64,000 bases of DNA from NCBI GenBank assembly GCA_035280425.1, contig DATEFW010000016.1, positions 62,001 through 126,000 of the forward strand, written 5' to 3'. Both the position numbers and the translations under genes were made by a program. Numbering within the stretch: position 1 is the stretch's first letter; every line of letters starts with the position of its first letter. Below are positions 27,597 through 34,993 of this stretch, piece after piece. Below the pieces are notes generated by a model. The model did not search any database, was not told the origin of the DNA, and saw nothing but the letters and a program-made list of their open reading frames with translations. The DNA is from QHXW01 sp035280425. GTDB lineage: Bacteria > Acidobacteriota > Terriglobia > Bryobacterales > Bryobacteraceae.

Positions 27597-27600
27597 ATGA
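27490..27600 (+). CDS. Possible 36-residue leader or precursor peptide coupled to radical SAM gene
   Basis: A small frame reading MTSTGLVTRPRLEDHMPVVP, then RLHPGGSNPAESGKNS. Its TGA overlaps the radical SAM ATG (ATGA). It has two PRL repeats and a Pro/Gly-rich end but no Cys, Trp or Tyr. No Shine-Dalgarno sequence is seen before its ATG. Either a translated leader, a modified-peptide precursor, or chance. Confidence 0.2.
   Translation: MTSTGLVTRPRLEDHMPVVPRLHPGGSNPAESGKNS
27502..27562 (+). promoter_or_regulatory. Structured 5' leader of the radical SAM gene
   Basis: GGTCT/AGACC pair at 27502-27506 and 27514-27518. GGACCAC (27528-27534) pairs perfectly with GTGGTCC (27541-27547) around a 6-base loop. 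CTGGA (27523-27527) can pair with TCCAG (27558-27562) outside it. The next gene starts at 27597 after AGGA. It matches no riboswitch class that I recognise. Confidence 0.4.
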
Positions 27601-28613
27601 CCATGACGGAGCTGCTGGGAGCGTGGAAGTCCATTTTGAGTGGCGGCCACCCTTCACTTTCTATAGAAATTACGCGTGAATGTCCGCTGCGCTGTCCGGG
27701 CTGCTATGCGTACGAGGACGCCCACCTCGGCGGCGGGACCACATTGCGGCAGCTGGTAGACCGGACGGGGAAGGAATTGGTTGACAGCGTGCTTGCTCTC
27801 GTAGATTCTTATCAGCCCCTGCACCTCTCGATTGTGGGCGGCGATCCTTTGGTTCGCTATCGGGAACTCGATACGCTGCTGCCGCTCCTCAGTCAACGAG
27901 GCATTCACGTCCAGGTGGTGACCAGCGCGTTTCGGTCCCTGTCGCCTGGCTGGGCGCGGCTGCCAAAGCTCAACATTGTGGTCTCGATCGACGGCCTGCA
28001 GCCGGAACACGACGCCCGCAGAAAACCGGCCACTTACAGCCGCATTCTGGAGAACATCCAGGGCCAGCGCGTTACGGTTCATTGCACCATTACGGGACAG
28101 ATGATGAAACGGGCACGATACCTGGAGGAGTTTCTCGCGTTCTGGAGCCCGCGTGAAGAGGTCAAAAAAATCTGGATGAGCATGTTCACTCCCCAGCTTG
28201 GCGACCATTCCCCGGAGTGTCTTTCCAGGGAGCAGCGGCGGGCGGCCATCGAAGATCTGCTCGCACTGCGCGAGCAGTATCCCAAGCTGGACATGCCTGA
28301 GCCGCTGATCCGCGAGTTTCTCATGCCGCCTCAATCCCCGGCGGAATGCATCTTCGCGCAGACTACGTACTCGCTTTCCGCGGACTTTCAGACCCGGATT
28401 GTTCCCTGCCAGTTCGGGGGCATGCCGGACTGTTCCCAATGCGGATGCGTTGCGTCCATGGGACTCGCCGCCATCGGGCATCATAAGTTGGCGGGCGTCG
28501 TTCCGGTCGGCCAGGTCTTTCGCGCGTCGATACGTGCCGGGCAGATCATGGCGTCCATGCGAACCCGGGGATCCACGAGTTGCAGCCAGGACTTCCACAT
28601 TCTGGCGAATTGA
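27597..28613 (+). CDS. Radical SAM protein with Cys-rich auxiliary-cluster tail
   Basis: A 338-residue radical SAM enzyme that would use a [4Fe-4S] cluster and S-adenosylmethionine to generate a radical. The cluster motif is C29-x3-C33-x2-C36 in TRECPLRCPGCYAY. SIVGGDPLVRY is the SAM-binding GGE-like motif with Asp instead of Glu. C251, C271, C279, C282 and C284 (PCQFGGMPDCSQCGC) look like a SPASM/twitch-type auxiliary cluster site, which is typical of peptide-modifying maturases. The ATG start has AGGA eight bases upstream. No obvious peptide substrate lies nearby except the tiny overlapping frame. The product is unknown. Confidence 0.85.
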   Translation: MTMTELLGAWKSILSGGHPSLSIEITRECPLRCPGCYAYEDAHLGGGTTLRQLVDRTGKELVDSVLALVDSYQPLHLSIVGGDPLVRYRELDTLLPLLSQRGIHVQVVTSAFRSLSPGWARLPKLNIVVSIDGLQPEHDARRKPATYSRILENIQGQRVTVHCTITGQMMKRARYLEEFLAFWSPREEVKKIWMSMFTPQLGDHSPECLSREQRRAAIEDLLALREQYPKLDMPEPLIREFLMPPQSPAECIFAQTTYSLSADFQTRIVPCQFGGMPDCSQCGCVASMGLAAIGHHKLAGVVPVGQVFRASIRAGQIMASMRTRGSTSCSQDFHILAN

Positions 28614-28651
28614 ACCGGGCTCTCGTATTTCTGCGTTACATTTAAGGTCTC

Positions 28652-29605
28652 ATGAGAGCCGTTGCGCTGGCGCTGCTCTGTGCCGCGTCGCTTTGTGCGC
28701 AGAAAATCAATCACATCGCCAAGATCCATGTGGTGGTGTTGTCGACTATGCTGGCCGACGCCGGAATCGGCGAGTGGGGTTTTTCGGCCCTGGTGGAGGC
28801 GGACGGACGCCGTATCCTGTTCGACACGGGAGCGCGTCCCGAGACCGTCCTGCGCAATGCGCGAGAGTTGGGGATCGATCTCTCGGGCGTAGACGAGATC
28901 ATTCTCAGCCACAACCACGCGGATCACACCGGTGGCCTGCTCACGCTGCGGCGCGAGATGGCAAAGGCGAGACCGGCGGCGCTTGCGCGCGCTCATGTGG
29001 GCAAAGGCATTTTTCTCAGCCGCGTCGGGCCATCGGGCGGCGAGGCCAATATCATGATTCGAGCGCGCCAGGAGTACGAAGCGGGCGGCGGCCACTTTAT
29101 CGAGCATGCAACTGCGGAAGAAATTTTTCCGGGCGCATGGCTGACCGGACCGGTGCCGCGGAAATTTCCGGAGCGCAACTGGACGATGAACGGCAGGAGC
29201 GGGCAAATCCGGATGCCGGATGGCTCGACCGCCGAGGACACCGTGCCGGAGGATCAGTCACTGGCGCTCGATACCGACCGCGGCTGGGTCATCATCTCGG
29301 GCTGCGCGCATGCCGGCATGGTCAACACCATCGATTATGTAGAAACCGTGCGGCGCGCGCCGGTGGTGGCGGCGATCGGCGGGTTCCACCTTTTCGAGAC
29401 CGATGACGAGCATCTGAAGTGGACCGCCGAAAAACTGCGGGCCTTCGGCCTGGAGAATCTCTTGGGCGCGCATTGCACGGGAATCGAAGCGCTTTACCGG
29501 CTGCGCGAGCTCACCGGACTTAACCGCAGGACGGGCGCTGTAGGCGCCGTTGGCGCTACGTACGATCTCGACACCGGGTTACACCCCGGAAGGATCGCAC
29601 ACTAG
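28652..29605 (+). CDS. Secreted metallo-beta-lactamase-fold hydrolase, dihydropterin-phosphate-synthase-like group
   Basis: A 317-residue protein with a signal peptide (residues 1-16). The metal motif HNHADH is at residues 87-92, with further ligands likely in ISGCAHAGMVNT and GGFHLF and the final LLGAHCTG. The GWVIISGCAHAG and GGFHL pattern is that of MBL proteins annotated as 7,8-dihydropterin-6-methyl-4-(beta-D-ribofuranosyl)aminobenzene 5'-phosphate synthase; here the exported location makes that name doubtful. It follows the radical SAM gene by 38 bp and may be co-transcribed. Confidence 0.86.
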   Translation: MRAVALALLCAASLCAQKINHIAKIHVVVLSTMLADAGIGEWGFSALVEADGRRILFDTGARPETVLRNARELGIDLSGVDEIILSHNHADHTGGLLTLRREMAKARPAALARAHVGKGIFLSRVGPSGGEANIMIRARQEYEAGGGHFIEHATAEEIFPGAWLTGPVPRKFPERNWTMNGRSGQIRMPDGSTAEDTVPEDQSLALDTDRGWVIISGCAHAGMVNTIDYVETVRRAPVVAAIGGFHLFETDDEHLKWTAEKLRAFGLENLLGAHCTGIEALYRLRELTGLNRRTGAVGAVGATYDLDTGLHPGRIAH

Positions 29606-29721
29606 CGCTGGCTTTTTTTGGGAAGCTCGCCGAAACCTTCCGCCGGAAATCCGGGTTAGCAGGAATGGAGGGCGCGAGCGGGTCCGGAAAACAAAACGAG
29701 GCTCGCCGCGCGACGTGCCCT

Positions 29722-29892
29722 ATGTTGCGCCTGTTTGCAGTCATCGCGGTGATTTTCATGGTTCTCGCTATTTGCGTTGCCCTGGGAGAAGTGAGGATTA
29801 CGACGAACTTCCCGACCTCGCCCGCGGGTGCTTCAGCAGCGCTGGAGCATGCGAGACGGCCGATTGCGGATTTGCTGCGACACCGGAGTTAA
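29722..29892 (+). CDS. Possible small membrane protein
   Basis: A 56-residue frame starting MLRLFAVIAVIFMVLAICVAL, one clear membrane segment, then a polar tail. The frame stays open upstream to an ATG at 29665. No good Shine-Dalgarno sequence is present. It is supported only by hydrophobicity, so it may be spurious. Confidence 0.28.
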   Translation: MLRLFAVIAVIFMVLAICVALGEVRITTNFPTSPAGASAALEHARRPIADLLRHRS

Positions 29893-30007
29893 CCTTCGTT
29901 ATCGTTGACGGTTGTTCGTGAAAGCCGGGACAATCTCAGATAGCCCGGTTCGAGGCGGCTTCCTGTGCAGGCCGCCCGGGCCCACGGCCGCGAACGAGAG
30001 ACCTCGG

Positions 30008-30142
30008 ATGAAAGACAAATCCCTCATTTGGATGTCGGCGGGCGGAATGCTTTGCTGGCTATTTGCCAGTTACGGTCCAGCGCGGGCGGCGATCATCGGG
30101 GGGGTGAAGTTTGTGGTGAACACGATCCTCGGAGCTTTCTGA
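30008..30142 (+). CDS. Possible small membrane protein
   Basis: A 44-residue frame, MKDKSLIWMSAGGMLCWLFA then SYGPARAAIIGGVKFVVNTI, with basic N terminus and two hydrophobic stretches. GAGAG lies about seven bases upstream. It ends 54 bp before tRNA-Arg. I know of no family. Confidence 0.38.
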   Translation: MKDKSLIWMSAGGMLCWLFASYGPARAAIIGGVKFVVNTILGAF

Positions 30143-30181
30143 CCATCTCCAGAGCCGGCCTTTTGAGTCGAACCACCCCGA

Positions 30182-30187
30182 TATAAT
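30182..30187 (+). promoter_or_regulatory. -10 element of tRNA-Arg
   Basis: A consensus TATAAT lies ten bases before the mature tRNA 5' end. No good -35 is seen at the usual distance. Confidence 0.55.
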
Positions 30188-30196
30188 AGCCGTAGC

Positions 30197-30273
30197 GCGC
30201 CCGTAGCTCAGGTGGATAGAGCGGCTGGCTTCGAACCAGTAGGTCGGGGGTTCGAGTCCCTCCGGGCGCGCCA
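30197..30273 (+). tRNA. tRNA-Arg, anticodon UCG
   Basis: A 77-base cloverleaf. The acceptor stem GCGCCCG pairs with CGGGCGC. The D arm is GCTC/GAGC, the anticodon stem GCTGG/CCAGT with loop CTTCGAA giving anticodon TCG, and the T arm GGGGG-TTCGAGT-CCCTC. Discriminator G and CCA are encoded. It decodes CGA. No integrase or duplicated 3' end is visible downstream. Confidence 0.96.
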
Positions 30274-30283
30274 GAAACCTTCA

Positions 30284-32083
30284 TCAAACTCCCTGCGTCC
30301 TGCCGCTGACGACTTCGTAGAACCGGATGGCGGTGCTCTTGCCGCGCAGCCGGGTTTCGGGCATCGGCCGGCACTCGAAGGACTCCTTCACCTGCTCGTA
30401 GGTCGCTCCGGTGATCAGAACCGTAGTTCCCAAGTCTTTGTTCAGCGCTTCGACGCGGCTCGCGGTGTTGACGCCGTCGCCGATCACCGTGTACTCGAGT
30501 CGCTTGGCGGAGCCGATGTTCCCCACAATGACGTCGTCGGTGTGCACGCCGATCCCGATGCGGATTGCGGGCAGCCCTTCCACGCTCCGTTCGCCATTGA
30601 TCTTTCCCAGAAGAGCCTTCATCCGCAGGGCGGCCATCACCGCCCTCCGCGCGTGATCGGGTTCGCCTCCGAACGAGCCGAAAACAGCCATCATTCCATC
30701 CCCTATGAACTTGTCCAGAACACCGCCATATTCGAAGACGGCCTCCACCATTTCGGAAAAGTAGTGGTTGAGGAAGCCCACCACCTGCTGCGGCGTCATC
30801 TGCTCAGAGAGAGCGGTGAAATCGCGTATGTCCGAAAACAGGATCGTGACGCGGCGCAGTTCCCCGCCGAGATTCACCTGCCCTTTCAAGACCTGGTCCG
30901 AAACCTGCGTGGTCACGTAGCGTCCGAACAATTCCTTGATCCGGTCCCGCTCCTGGAGCCCGGCGGCCATATCGTTCAGGGCCGCTCCCAGTTGCCCGAC
31001 TTCGTCCCGCCCCGGCCGGATAAACCGGGCGGCCAGGTCACCCTCGCGGATTTTCTGCACCACGCCGGCCAGTTCCGTGAGCGGACGCCGGATATAACCG
31101 CCCGCCTGCGCGCCCAGGACCACAGACAGGAGAAGCACGATGGCGCCGCCAAGAAAGAACTCCTCCAGGAGCTTGCGCGCCGGCCGGGCGGCTTCGTCCA
31201 CGTCCATCTCTGTGAGCAGCGCAAGGTTCTCCGGTTCGATGCTGTTCCGGTTCCGGATGGGCTGATAAAAAAAGAGCCGGTTCTCCCCCGCCTTGTTCCG
31301 GCCCCTCATCACTCCGCTCTGGCCTGCCAGCGCACGCTGCACCGCCGGGTAGGATGAGACGTCGTCTAGCGTGCGCTTCTGGTCCGAGTGCGCCAGCACC
31401 TGTCCCTGGCGGGTGGCCACCAGGGCCGTCCCGCTTGCACCGAAGCGCACGCCCGCAAAAAGCCGCTCCATGCTCTTTCCCAGGTCGAAGCGCAGCACCA
31501 GAGCGCCCGCGATCGCCCCCTGCGGGGACCGCACCGGCACGGCCAGCAGCACAACGCTCTTCCGGAGCGTCGCCGAACGGTAGGGCCCCCAGCGGAACGG
31601 CTTCCCTTCGAGCGCGAACGCCACCGCCAGCTTTACCGGCTCGCTGGAGGGTGGCGCGTTGCGGGTGAGCGGGAGGCCGTTGGGCGCATACAGGTCCGCA
31701 TCCCAGAGCAGCGGGCTGGAGTCGCTAATGACGGTTAATAACTGGTTCGGCCCCGAGTTTCCCGCGCCGGCCATGTGTGGATAGAGCACCTTGGCGGCGT
31801 CGTTCATATGGTCGAAGGCCTCCGCCACCGCCTGCTCGATCTGCAACTCGAGCATCCGTCCTATGTTTTGCAGCTGATCTTCCGTCTGCGCGGTGAGGAC
31901 TTGGGTGGCGGCGCTATAGTTCCAGACCGCCATGAGCGCGGTGCCGCCCACACCAATGGTGATCAGGCTGACCAGCAGCGTCAGAAGGAATCCTCTTTTG
32001 AGTCGCGAAAACCACTGCTGGTGTAACGCCACCAGCAGGAGCGCGTACCAGACGACGCTGAAGACGCAGAACTGAGCCAGCAT
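30284..32083 (-). CDS. Membrane class III adenylate/guanylate cyclase with extracellular sensor and HAMP
   Basis: A 599-residue receptor that would make cAMP or cGMP. Membrane segments lie at residues 3-21, 32-54 and 309-328. An extracellular dCache-like sensor is between them (YPHMAGAG, LLAVPVRSPQGAIAGALVLRFD). HAMP is at about 329-382. The cyclase domain has metal aspartates D418 (FSDIRDF) and D462 (KFIGDG), base-recognition K458 and D536, and transition-state N539 and R543, so it should be active; K/D favours ATP. A palindrome sits over its promoter. No partner regulator is adjacent. Confidence 0.92.
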   Translation of the reverse strand: MLAQFCVFSVVWYALLLVALHQQWFSRLKRGFLLTLLVSLITIGVGGTALMAVWNYSAATQVLTAQTEDQLQNIGRMLELQIEQAVAEAFDHMNDAAKVLYPHMAGAGNSGPNQLLTVISDSSPLLWDADLYAPNGLPLTRNAPPSSEPVKLAVAFALEGKPFRWGPYRSATLRKSVVLLAVPVRSPQGAIAGALVLRFDLGKSMERLFAGVRFGASGTALVATRQGQVLAHSDQKRTLDDVSSYPAVQRALAGQSGVMRGRNKAGENRLFFYQPIRNRNSIEPENLALLTEMDVDEAARPARKLLEEFFLGGAIVLLLSVVLGAQAGGYIRRPLTELAGVVQKIREGDLAARFIRPGRDEVGQLGAALNDMAAGLQERDRIKELFGRYVTTQVSDQVLKGQVNLGGELRRVTILFSDIRDFTALSEQMTPQQVVGFLNHYFSEMVEAVFEYGGVLDKFIGDGMMAVFGSFGGEPDHARRAVMAALRMKALLGKINGERSVEGLPAIRIGIGVHTDDVIVGNIGSAKRLEYTVIGDGVNTASRVEALNKDLGTTVLITGATYEQVKESFECRPMPETRLRGKSTAIRFYEVVSGRTQGV

Positions 32084-32419
32084 GACCGCCGCGTATAGCC
32101 GACTCGCGGAAAACTATTATACTTCGATACTTGAACGTATCGGGCCGGCGGTCTTTCGGACGAATTGTAGCTTCTCCCCACGCGCTGAAAGAGCGCAGTG
32201 CTTAAAGTGACCTTTCGTACCTAGTGATTTTCCTAGTTGAATTTTGGTGCAAGCTGATACCGCCAACAACGGCTCGTTGGGCATAGGATAAAAGTACCCG
32301 CCAAGAATGAGCCGGAGGCTTGAGGCGCGCCACGATTCGAGCGTCACCAAAAAGGTGAAATGCCCCTGAGTGGACATTATGTATTTTCGCAGTAACAACG
32401 CTTCCTTTTTTCTAACCCC
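32084..32419. other. Divergent intergenic region
   Basis: 336 bp between the cyclase and the HTH gene, lower in GC than its surroundings. It holds the cyclase promoter on the left and a small TCACC-AAAAA-GGTGA hairpin near 32341-32355. A 93-codon minus-strand frame covers most of it but has no recognisable features. Confidence 0.5.
32116..32142 (-). promoter_or_regulatory. Cyclase promoter with palindrome
   Basis: TATAAT on the minus strand (32121-32116) lies 32 bases before the cyclase ATG. CGATAC (32125-32130) and GTATCG (32137-32142) form a perfect inverted repeat with a 6-base spacer where the spacer and -35 should be. No -35 hexamer is recognisable, which suggests a regulator-dependent promoter. 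Confidence 0.5.
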
Positions 32420-32665
32420 ATGAAAAATATCCAGAGACCGTCATCTTACCGAGAACCCCTGCTGACCACCGCGGCCGTCGCGAAGTGGCTGGGGGTTGCA
32501 ACCCGGACGCTTTGCCTGTGGGCCGAATGCAAGGAAATCCCGGCCATCAAAGTCGGCCGTCAATGGAGATTTCGTGAAGTTGAATTGCGTGACTGGCTCG
32601 ACAGTCCGCAGGCCTCCAAGGTCGGAATCAGCAGGGCCGGCAAAGCAAATACCGCAACGGCTTGA
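32420..32665 (+). CDS. Excisionase/MerR-like helix-turn-helix DNA-binding protein
   Basis: An 81-residue HTH_17-type protein. EPLLTTAAVAKWLGVATRTLCLWAECKEIPAIKVGRQWRFREVELRDWL contains the helix-turn-helix and the IPAIKVGRQWRF wing typical of excisionase-family proteins. No integrase is nearby, so a transcriptional role is more likely than excision. It precedes the low-complexity and SIMPL genes on the same strand by 200 bp, a region holding repeated TTGCCGCAA motifs. Confidence 0.82.
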   Translation: MKNIQRPSSYREPLLTTAAVAKWLGVATRTLCLWAECKEIPAIKVGRQWRFREVELRDWLDSPQASKVGISRAGKANTATA

Positions 32666-32680
32666 ATAGCGTGTAACGAT

Positions 32681-32822
32681 TTGCCGCAATTGCCGAAGCT
32701 GCCGCAACGCGCGCATACCGTGAGAGGAGCGGTGTGCCAGAATCTTCGCGTGGGTTCGCATTCGACGGCCTGGGAGACCCACACAGACCCGACATGCTTT
32801 TCCGCAGGAACCACTGCGGCAA
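32681..32822. repeat. Repeated TTGCCGCAA motif upstream of the low-complexity gene
   Basis: TTGCCGCAA at 32681-32689 and TGCCGCAA at 32700-32707 are direct copies 19-20 bp apart. TGCGGCAA at 32815-32822 is the inverted copy. A shorter CCGCAA is at 32652. They surround the promoter area of the low-complexity gene and could be operator sites. Confidence 0.4.
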
Positions 32823-32865
32823 GCAACAAAGCTGAAGAAAGGTAATTTCAAAAAGGAGTGCAACG

Positions 32866-33456
32866 ATGATGTACGATCCATATCAGACTCATTCCGCCCT
32901 CGGCGTGAACGGCGGATTGGGATTTCCGTTGTTCCAATCGCCCTACTCGCAGATTAACCCGCTGTTATCCCTCAATCCCTTAGCACTGGCCAACCCTTCC
33001 ATTGCCGGCATGATTCCGCAATTGCACCTGGCCCAGATCCTGGCGCGAACCGCAGTTCCACAATGGCTGGGGGCCAATCCGCTGCTGGCCTCGGCGGTGC
33101 TGCAGAACCCGTTGATTGCCGCGACTCTGGAAAATGCGCTGCTGAATCCGCTGCTCACCCAGACACAATTCGGCGGCCACCCGCATCTTTTTGGGGGGCA
33201 GTCCTATCCGTTCGGCCCGCAGCTCGGTCACATTGGCTCGCAGTTCGGCCAAAGCTACCCGCAGATAGGCCAGATCGGCTCGTTGTACGGACAGACCATT
33301 CCACAATTAGGCCAGCTAGGCTCACCGTTTGGTCAGCTCGGCTCGATGCTTCCTCCGCAGAGCTGGATCGGTCAGCAGGGATGGTACGGACTCGGCCAGG
33401 CGCATCCGTTAACCTCCCAATTCAGCGGCCGCGGATTCCAAGGAGGTGGATTCTAA
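32866..33456 (+). CDS. Low-complexity, nearly uncharged repeat protein
   Basis: A 196-residue protein with no Lys or Cys and only one Asp, one Glu and two Arg. The first half is built on NPL/NPLL motifs and short Leu/Ala helices (ALANPSIAGMIPQLHLAQIL). Residues 118-159 are three tandem 14-residue repeats of the form PQ[LI]G-x-[IL]GS-x-[FY]GQ. The C terminus is Gly/Phe-rich (GRGFQGGGF). There is no signal peptide or long membrane segment. A strong AAGGAG seven bases before the ATG shows it is translated. I do not recognise a family; the composition suggests self-assembly, which is inference. Confidence 0.72.
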   Translation: MMYDPYQTHSALGVNGGLGFPLFQSPYSQINPLLSLNPLALANPSIAGMIPQLHLAQILARTAVPQWLGANPLLASAVLQNPLIAATLENALLNPLLTQTQFGGHPHLFGGQSYPFGPQLGHIGSQFGQSYPQIGQIGSLYGQTIPQLGQLGSPFGQLGSMLPPQSWIGQQGWYGLGQAHPLTSQFSGRGFQGGGF

Positions 33457-33517
33457 AAGACCGGAAATTCCAACCACCCAGATAATCACGGAAGTATGCC
33501 AACAGGCAAACAGCGCG

Positions 33518-33547
33518 GACGTGCCGGAGAAGCTCCTCCGGCACGTC
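33518..33547 (+). terminator. Perfect 12-bp hairpin between low-complexity and SIMPL genes
   Basis: GACGTGCCGGAG (33518-33529) pairs perfectly with CTCCGGCACGTC (33536-33547) around AAGCTC. No T run follows, so it may be an attenuator or mRNA-stability element instead of a simple terminator. It lies in what would be the untranslated leader of the SIMPL gene. Confidence 0.5.
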
Positions 33548-33636
33548 CCGAAAAAGAAACGGCACCGAAGCCGGCTATGGAACATACCGGCAGTGTGGCG
33601 CCGTCAGATGACAGGTTTGGAAAGGAGACCAACGTG

Positions 33637-34359
33637 ATGCCGACTTATGCATCAAGAACGCAGAGTCCACTGGATGGAGTGACGGTCACGGGCGAGGCAG
33701 TCTGGAGAGTTCCACCGGAGCGCGCAGAGTTCCTGATCGAGATCATGTCGAGCGCTCCGAGTGCCGCCCAGGCCCTTCACGATAATCAAGCGAAATCGGA
33801 ACAGCTGGCGCAAGTGATGAATTCACTGGGCGTCCAACAGGCGGACCTGCAGACGATTTCCACGAACGTTTACAACCTCTACACACCGGTGTTGCCGGCG
33901 CTCCAGGCGTACGGCGGCCTGGCGAACATGGGGTCGTACGGTACGGGTGCGGCGCCGGTGCCCGCAGAAATACAGTCCGCCAGATATCACGCGCGGAATA
34001 TTCTGCGGCTGAATGTGCGCGATCCCAGGCGGCTGGGTGAAATTGTGGATACCGTCACCAGAGCTGGGGTAGCGATCGTGAGCCCTCTCTCGGTCGGCGT
34101 TTCCGACGAGGCAGGAGCGCGCAAACACGCGCTCGAGGCAGCCGGGAAAGACGCACGCGTCAAAGCGGAAGGGCTGGCGGCCGCAGCGGGGAAACAAATA
34201 GACGATGCCGTCGGGATTGCCGAAGACATTGTCGCGACCAACGGCGTTTATACTGCGCTCCGCTCCGCTTTGCCCTTTGCGTTCGGCGCGGGTGCACCCC
34301 AGGTTGTCGGGGAGCTGGAATATTACGCACGCGTCTCGGCGAGTTTTCGTTTGAAATAG
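33637..34359 (+). CDS. SIMPL-domain (DUF541) protein without signal peptide
   Basis: A 240-residue SIMPL/DUF541 protein: DGVTVTGEAVWRVPPERAEFLIEIMSSAPSAAQALHDNQAKSEQLAQVMNSLGV, then DLQTISTNVYNLYTPV, ILRLNVRDPRRLGEIVDTVTRAGV and ARKHALEAAGKDARVKAEGLAAAAGKQI. Family members such as Brucella BP26 form large oligomeric rings and are normally exported; this one has no signal peptide. I chose the ATG at 33637 because AAAGGAG is nine bases upstream and the 47 codons above it are low-complexity and contain the hairpin. The frame is open to an ATG at 33496. Confidence 0.84.
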   Translation: MPTYASRTQSPLDGVTVTGEAVWRVPPERAEFLIEIMSSAPSAAQALHDNQAKSEQLAQVMNSLGVQQADLQTISTNVYNLYTPVLPALQAYGGLANMGSYGTGAAPVPAEIQSARYHARNILRLNVRDPRRLGEIVDTVTRAGVAIVSPLSVGVSDEAGARKHALEAAGKDARVKAEGLAAAAGKQIDDAVGIAEDIVATNGVYTALRSALPFAFGAGAPQVVGELEYYARVSASFRLK

Positions 34360-34370
34360 CTGGCGCGGAG

Positions 34371-34853
34371 TTACGGCACGAAGCCGATTCGCCGGCGCGG
34401 TTCGCGCTCCGGCGGCGGGAAGAAATGTCTGTTGATGCCGGTGAGCAGGAGCAGGGCTTGCGTCGCCTCTTCCGGTTTGTCAAACGGCCCGCACTGGTTC
34501 GCTATTCCGGCGGCTCTCCGAATCTCCTCCACCTGCCAGGTACTGTTGTACGCCAGCAGCAGCTCATTGCGGAGCGCCCGGCGTTGAGCCGTTGTGGAAA
34601 ACGGCATCGGGAGCGTGGAGATGAAAAACGTTCCACGGCTCTGAGAGAGCAGCATCTCGGCGCCCGGCGGCAGACCGTCCGGGGTATTGTTGCCGATTTC
34701 CCCGAAATACAGCGGTTGGTAAGGCTTAGGAGCCCAGTTCGCGTCTTTCGCGAGAATCACGAATAATCCCGCCGATTTGGAGATTTTCCAGCCAGTTAGG
34801 GGTATTGGCTCACTGAAAAAACAATCGTTAAACCTGATTCCTGGAGGGACCAT
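34371..34853 (-). CDS. Conserved-looking protein with possible GIY-YIG-like core
   Basis: A 160-residue protein. SAGLFVILAKDANWAPKPYQPLYFGEIGNN resembles the GIY...YVG strands of GIY-YIG nuclease-like domains, and STLPMPFSTTAQRRALRNELLLAYNSTWQ the following helical part. The usual catalytic Arg and Glu cannot be placed with confidence. It is convergent with the SIMPL gene, with an 11-bp gap. The start is uncertain, as no Shine-Dalgarno sequence is seen. Confidence 0.6.
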   Translation of the reverse strand: MVPPGIRFNDCFFSEPIPLTGWKISKSAGLFVILAKDANWAPKPYQPLYFGEIGNNTPDGLPPGAEMLLSQSRGTFFISTLPMPFSTTAQRRALRNELLLAYNSTWQVEEIRRAAGIANQCGPFDKPEEATQALLLLTGINRHFFPPPEREPRRRIGFVP

Positions 34854-34993
34854 AGCGGTCAGATGTAATTTACCTCACCTTTAGTTTGGACGCAATCAAT
34901 TTGAAACGAGTTTGCAATTTAATGAACGGCGCATATAGTTTGACTGCCCGCGCGTTTTCCCGTACACTTACTTGCACTTAGGAAAGAATCACA

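Noticed and set aside
32117..32398. 93-codon minus-strand frame between the cyclase and HTH genes
   Set aside because: No domain features, and it would overlap the cyclase promoter.
32420..32665. Excisionase-like protein as evidence for a prophage or integrative element at tRNA-Arg
   Set aside because: No integrase, no attachment-site duplication of the tRNA 3' end, and no phage genes are visible nearby.
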